Source of the DNA: Metallyticus violacea
Lineage: Eukaryota; Arthropoda; Insecta; Mantodea; Metallyticidae
Direction of reading: 5' to 3'
Assembly (NCBI GenBank): GCA_030762175.1
Contig: CM060838.1
Coordinates: 14,638,001 to 14,702,000, forward strand
DNA length: 64,000 nt
In this document: piece by piece, positions 60,010-64,000 of the stretch
Layout of the letters: every line of letters begins with the position of its first letter
Position numbering within the stretch: the stretch's first letter is position 1
Program-made: the position numbers and the translations under genes
Notes under the pieces: model-generated
What the model saw: only the letters and a program-made list of their open reading frames with translations
What the model was told of the DNA's origin: nothing
The model's database searches: none

Positions 60010-62094
60010 TAATTAGATTCTATTTGTTGGGGCAGCCCTATCAACCGTCTCATTGTCTAGTACGAATTAGGAAAGTATATAAAACTGAAAGCTATTGCTA
60101 GAAAAATGTTGCTAAAAAGGGAAAGAATAAATTTTTCATACACAACAAGCAATTGTTGGTAAATCGTTTTTCAAGACATCATTGTTGGGCAAATATTGAA
60201 CGGATATTATTACCCAAACAATTTTGGGACATCGGATAGTTTAGGATACACAATGTCCATCTCTATAGATACACTTTGTGCTAGAGTGGAGTCAATCTTC
60301 CATAGAATACTTTCTTAGCTTCAAGAGTACTATTTTTCGGGTTGGTTAGAACTTCTTTCTTGTCTCTTTTCAATTGAACAACAGGCGTTGAGTTTTTTAA
60401 CCCAAGTTTTATACTGGAAAGTCGCCAGATCATCTATGAGGGCAAGAAGGGAAACTCGATTCGTTTCACAGCAACACCTCCAGTCTGTAAAGGTGCACAT
60501 CCGAAGCTTTCCTTTCTAAGAGTCGCAACTTGTAACCGTAACAAAAATTTTTGAAGAGAATTGGAACTTAACGTAAAATGTATGATTTATACAAAGTGGT
60601 ATATTGAAAGCATTGTAAAAATATTTAGAGTGACTCAAATGCATTGTTTTAATATAGCACAGATACAGAGAGAATTATGAAAAATGATAAGGAATTGTAG
60701 CGAATAATTCAGAAATTTATGAGGCAGTATTTACGAGCTGCCACCCCCATATTTTAATTAGAGTAATTATAGCAAGTAATTTTATGTAACTTCGTTATAA
60801 CCGTGAGTGTAATGTCATTTTCCTGTACAAGTGTTGAATATTGTGTATAAAATGTTATTTTCTTCCCAGGGCGCAGAGAGCTACCCCAAGCCATAAAATC
60901 TGACCTGGGAATTTCTGTTTTCTATTGTAAGAATATTTGTAAAGATGACCCAAGCAAAACGACGTTTTCTGGAATTTTTTAAGCAATGTAGCCACCATAA
61001 AACATATGACGACTGCATGGATGAAAAGACAGGCGGACAACCTCTTCAAGGGAAGAAGCCAACCGCTTGAGTTGATTCAACATGGAAAAAGTCACGTAGA
61101 CCATGTTTATTTAGTTTTGCAATTTTGTGGCCCGCGGTTAGTTTGACAAGAGTATTCATCGGGGCAATATAAGTGGAAGGACTTTCTCAATTCCGTTCAG
61201 TTATTGGAAAGCGGTCGTTAGTATTGCAAGAGTATTATATGGATGCGCTTTATTAGTCGAGTGCAGTATATCTTATGTGCAATAGTGTATGAACAGTAAA
61301 TTGTGTTCATCTTCCATGACGGAAAATATTATTAATCTCCAGGACTCCTTCCCCTATGGTCACGGGACCATAAAAATATCCAGTAGCAGAGTCTCAACAG
61401 CCGTGGCAAAACTGTAAGACAGCGGTAACCATCGTCGGAGAGGAAGGAATTATTTACCCCTGAGATTACATCCATTTTACCTATCAAATCAAATTTTCTT
61501 TTCCACAATCTTTCCCTCCATCCATTACATATTTAATTAACGACCCACTTTCTTATTTAATACCGCTGCAGTTATACGTACTGATCTACAGCAAGACCCT
61601 CTATTTACCATTAGAGTGCGTAATGTATGTTACACATGTTCGTCTATAGCTATGGAGTTCCATATTCTTTCCACAGAAGGAGACTTTTATATGTGGGAGA
61701 GAAAAGCCAAGGATTGAGAGGTACTCAAGAATTATCTGCATGTGTGTCGAAACACTTCCGCGTGTTTTGCATACTGAAAGAGCCTCAAGTGCTGTTTCAG
61801 AACAAAAGTGCAACATTAAACCTCAATGGCGTTTATGATATCCCCGTAGTTGATGATGATGTCATAGAGCACGTTTCTCATTTGTCTTTTAGTTGAACAG
61901 TCATCCAAGGAGAAGTCCATCTATGTGTCCAGCGATTGGTATCAGTAATAACATCTACCCGAAAGACTTGAGAAACGTTCCACTTGCCAACCAGCATTGG
62001 GGAGCTGCTTTTTTGCACGCACAGGTGTTCACCTATCGCAAAAACTGTTGCTTTATTTTCAAAACTGTACAAGCAGCTCAACGTTTGCTTATCG
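60010..62094. other. unassigned region
   Basis: No certain feature apart from the weak candidate exon at 60870-60926. Minus-strand and plus-strand short open frames appear random. Confidence 0.35.
60870..60926 (+). CDS. weak candidate second exon of the 35-kb gene
   Basis: A strong acceptor (ttattttcttcccag) is followed by 57 open bases and a att|gtaaga donor. Joined to the phase-1 end of the 35-kb exon, it reads in frame as G-RRELPQAIKSDLGISVFY. Reading on it stays open as far as 60978. No domain is recognisable. A good acceptor and an open frame of this length could be chance. Confidence 0.18.
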
Positions 62095-62105
62095 CACGCA
62101 AATAT

Positions 62106-62376
62106 TTTTTTTTAGTAGTGTTTAACACCCGTTTTTACTACTGAGGCACCACAGGCAGTGGACACTGGTGATATGTGAGATGAAATATTGGGAAAGGATT
62201 TTTTTTAAAGAAGGAAGCGTTCCAGGCCTAAGTTTAGGGTTCCTCTACGGCATTTGCTAGTTATGAGGACTGAGGAAAACCTGGAAAAAACCCTAGTCAG
62301 GCAGGACGTCAAACCCGGACATTCCGCTCACGATTCCGTGCCTTAACGACCTCGGCCACCTGTGGCGGTACACACC
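62106..62376 (-). mobile_element. SINE B with target-site duplication
   Basis: Minus-strand copy between two exact copies of cacgcaaatat (62095-62105 and 62377-62387). Tail gtgtttaacacccgtttt, body aaagaaggaagcgttccagg. The head keeps cgaggtcgttaagg, but the B box has lost bases (gtcaaacccggac region). Confidence 0.92.
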
Positions 62377-62387
62377 CACGCAAATAT

Positions 62388-63560
62388 AACTAAAGTTCTG
62401 GCAAAATGGGTACATGCTTCTTTATATACTTCAAATATAACGAACATTCCCTCGAAGCTGCTGTAACAAAGTTCTGTTTTAGGCAGTTTGTTAATGATAG
62501 ACTTTAATTTTTTTGAAAACCAGTTAACTTTTGGGAGCGCAAAAAAGATAATTTGAAAATTATTGTATAATTCATTGAGATATGACATTTTTATTATTAA
62601 TTTAAAATACTTACCACCAGTCTTTAGAAGTTCAGGAACATTCCGTAATTTTAAAAATTCAGTAATGTGATCGATGAAGCCATAAATTATCCCATTCGTT
62701 CAAAAGAAGTCTAAAATTTTAACGCAGTTGATTGGCATTTTTTGTTTATATGAATTCATTCGCTTGAAGTCAAAAGCATTTGTTTTCCAACTCTTAAATA
62801 TCAGAGAATATGTCTTTGAATACGTCAAGAAACCATATCATACAATAAAGGTAGTTTGATATTTTCCTCTCGCCGTTTCTCTCTATGCATATTTAACTTT
62901 TCTTCAGCTTAAATTAGAGTTTGTATACTGACTGTAGCTGCCTTTTCCTGGCAGTTATTTATAAATCTACTTATTCATCTTTTCTGAAATTGTTGCACTT
63001 TTACTCATCAAGTTGAACTGATTTGCACGAGATGAAAGCAGATTGGTGAAATAGATTGTATTATTCTACTGCTAAATATTCAAGCATCTGTTCAGTTTGC
63101 TTGAAAACATGCTTTTATGGTTCAATAAAACTGACATTTGAAAGCTTTAGATCTGTGTGTAGAGATAGATATTTGTTTTTCTAATTTTTGCTTACATTAT
63201 GCCAGATTTCTCAGTCCTGGGGCAACATAGAGAATTTATATTTTTAACAAAATGACAAAATATTGGCAATATGACAGGAATAAACCATCTATTGCCGAAA
63301 ATTCTTTTGCAAGATAAAATAATTAGCTCCGGAAGCGATACAACTATACAAATCTCAATATTTGTTTATCGCAGAAACGGGTTTATAATGTAAAATTTAA
63401 GTGTTTTAGATTTTAACAATTTATCGAAAATTTATAGGAAATAATGACAAAAGCTACTTTCAGTTCAATTTTTATTCATAGGGATATAAATATTGTTCTG
63501 AAAATTTCCTAAGGGGGTTTTTATTACTAAATAGTATATAGACATTACAAAATTATTGTA
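62388..63560. other. unassigned region
   Basis: AT-rich with no recognised feature. Confidence 0.4.
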
Positions 63561-63830
63561 TCGCCACGGGTTGCCGAGGTTGTTTAGACGTGGACTCATG
63601 AGCGGGAGGTCTGAGGTTCGAATCTCGCCAGGACCGCCCTCCATGACTGAGGTTCTTTCAAGGTTTTCCTCAGTCCGCATAAATGAAAAATGCCGGGGAG
63701 GTACCTTAAACATAAGCCTGGGAAGTTTCCTTCCTTAAAAAAATCCTTTCGCAATATATCATTTCATCTCATGTATCATCAGTGTCACCGCCTGTGGTGC
63801 CTCAGTAGTAAAAATGGGCGTTAAACACCA
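63561..63830 (+). mobile_element. SINE B
   Basis: Plus-strand copy. Head tcgccacgggttgccgaggt, B box aggttcgaatctcgcc. Body aaaaatgccggggaggtacc and ggaagtttccttccttaaaa. Tail gggcgttaaacacca. Right after it the sequence becomes AT-rich to the window end. Confidence 0.93.
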
Positions 63831-64000
63831 ATAGAAAACAATGCTGTTAATTTTTGGTAATAATAATTAATAAATAATACTTAATAAATATATTGAATAA
63901 ACAAAAGCCTTTTCAACATACGTAATATATTGATTTACTGCGCAACTAATTGCATTGATACTAACCAGTTTTAATATCTAATATAAAAGTTAAAAATCTT
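63831..64000. other. AT-rich window end
   Basis: Nothing recognised. Confidence 0.5.

Overview
This is a eukaryotic, intron-containing, AT-rich window, almost certainly from an insect. The evidence is a metazoan-type FKBP8 gene split by 1.3-2.4 kb introns, tRNA-headed SINEs, Tc1/mariner and LINE relics of insect type, and a retrotransposon primer-binding site complementary to the 3' end of insect tRNA-Lys(CTT). The repeat load suggests a large genome, perhaps a hemimetabolous insect such as a cockroach, termite or stick insect. I cannot name the species.

Only two host genes are supported. Positions 1-7823 (+) hold the last five visible coding exons of an FKBP8 (FKBP38) orthologue: the end of the FKBP domain, three TPR repeats and a C-terminal tail anchor. 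The 3' UTR follows. Around 34.2-35.08 kb (+) lie a CpG-rich promoter-like region, a 5' UTR and the first coding exon of a second gene. That exon encodes a signal peptide and ends at a GC-type splice donor. Everything downstream looks like its very long first intron, with one weak candidate exon at 60870-60926.

The rest is transposon sediment and simple repeats. At least four tRNA-headed SINE families are present: A (about 290 bp), B (about 275 bp, some ten copies), C (about 500 bp) and D. Several copies have exact 11-bp target-site duplications. There are two opposed LINE ORF2 C-terminal fragments (9.6-11.9 kb), an unrelated LINE RT fragment (37.6 kb), a mariner carrying a nested 731-bp TTAA-type element (24.25-26.08 kb), and an internally deleted mariner/Tc1-like element with a DUF4817-type ORF (52.1-52.8 kb). 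Two LTR/PBS remnants of one retrotransposon family lie at 30.5-31.5 and 59.4-60.0 kb.

The most unusual structures are: a GC-rich 573-bp insert with a 14-bp duplication that splits a SINE B (55513-56085); a 135-bp-arm palindrome (50364-50642) with a single-arm relative at 52.8 kb; a seven-unit ~210-bp tandem array (35.85-37.33 kb); and a decayed ~140-160-bp tandem array (16.2-17.0 kb). The FKBP8 gene also has an in-frame 48-bp candidate cassette exon in intron 3. I found no CRISPR array, no intact tRNA or rRNA gene and no intact transposase or reverse transcriptase. All coordinates and alignments were done by eye.
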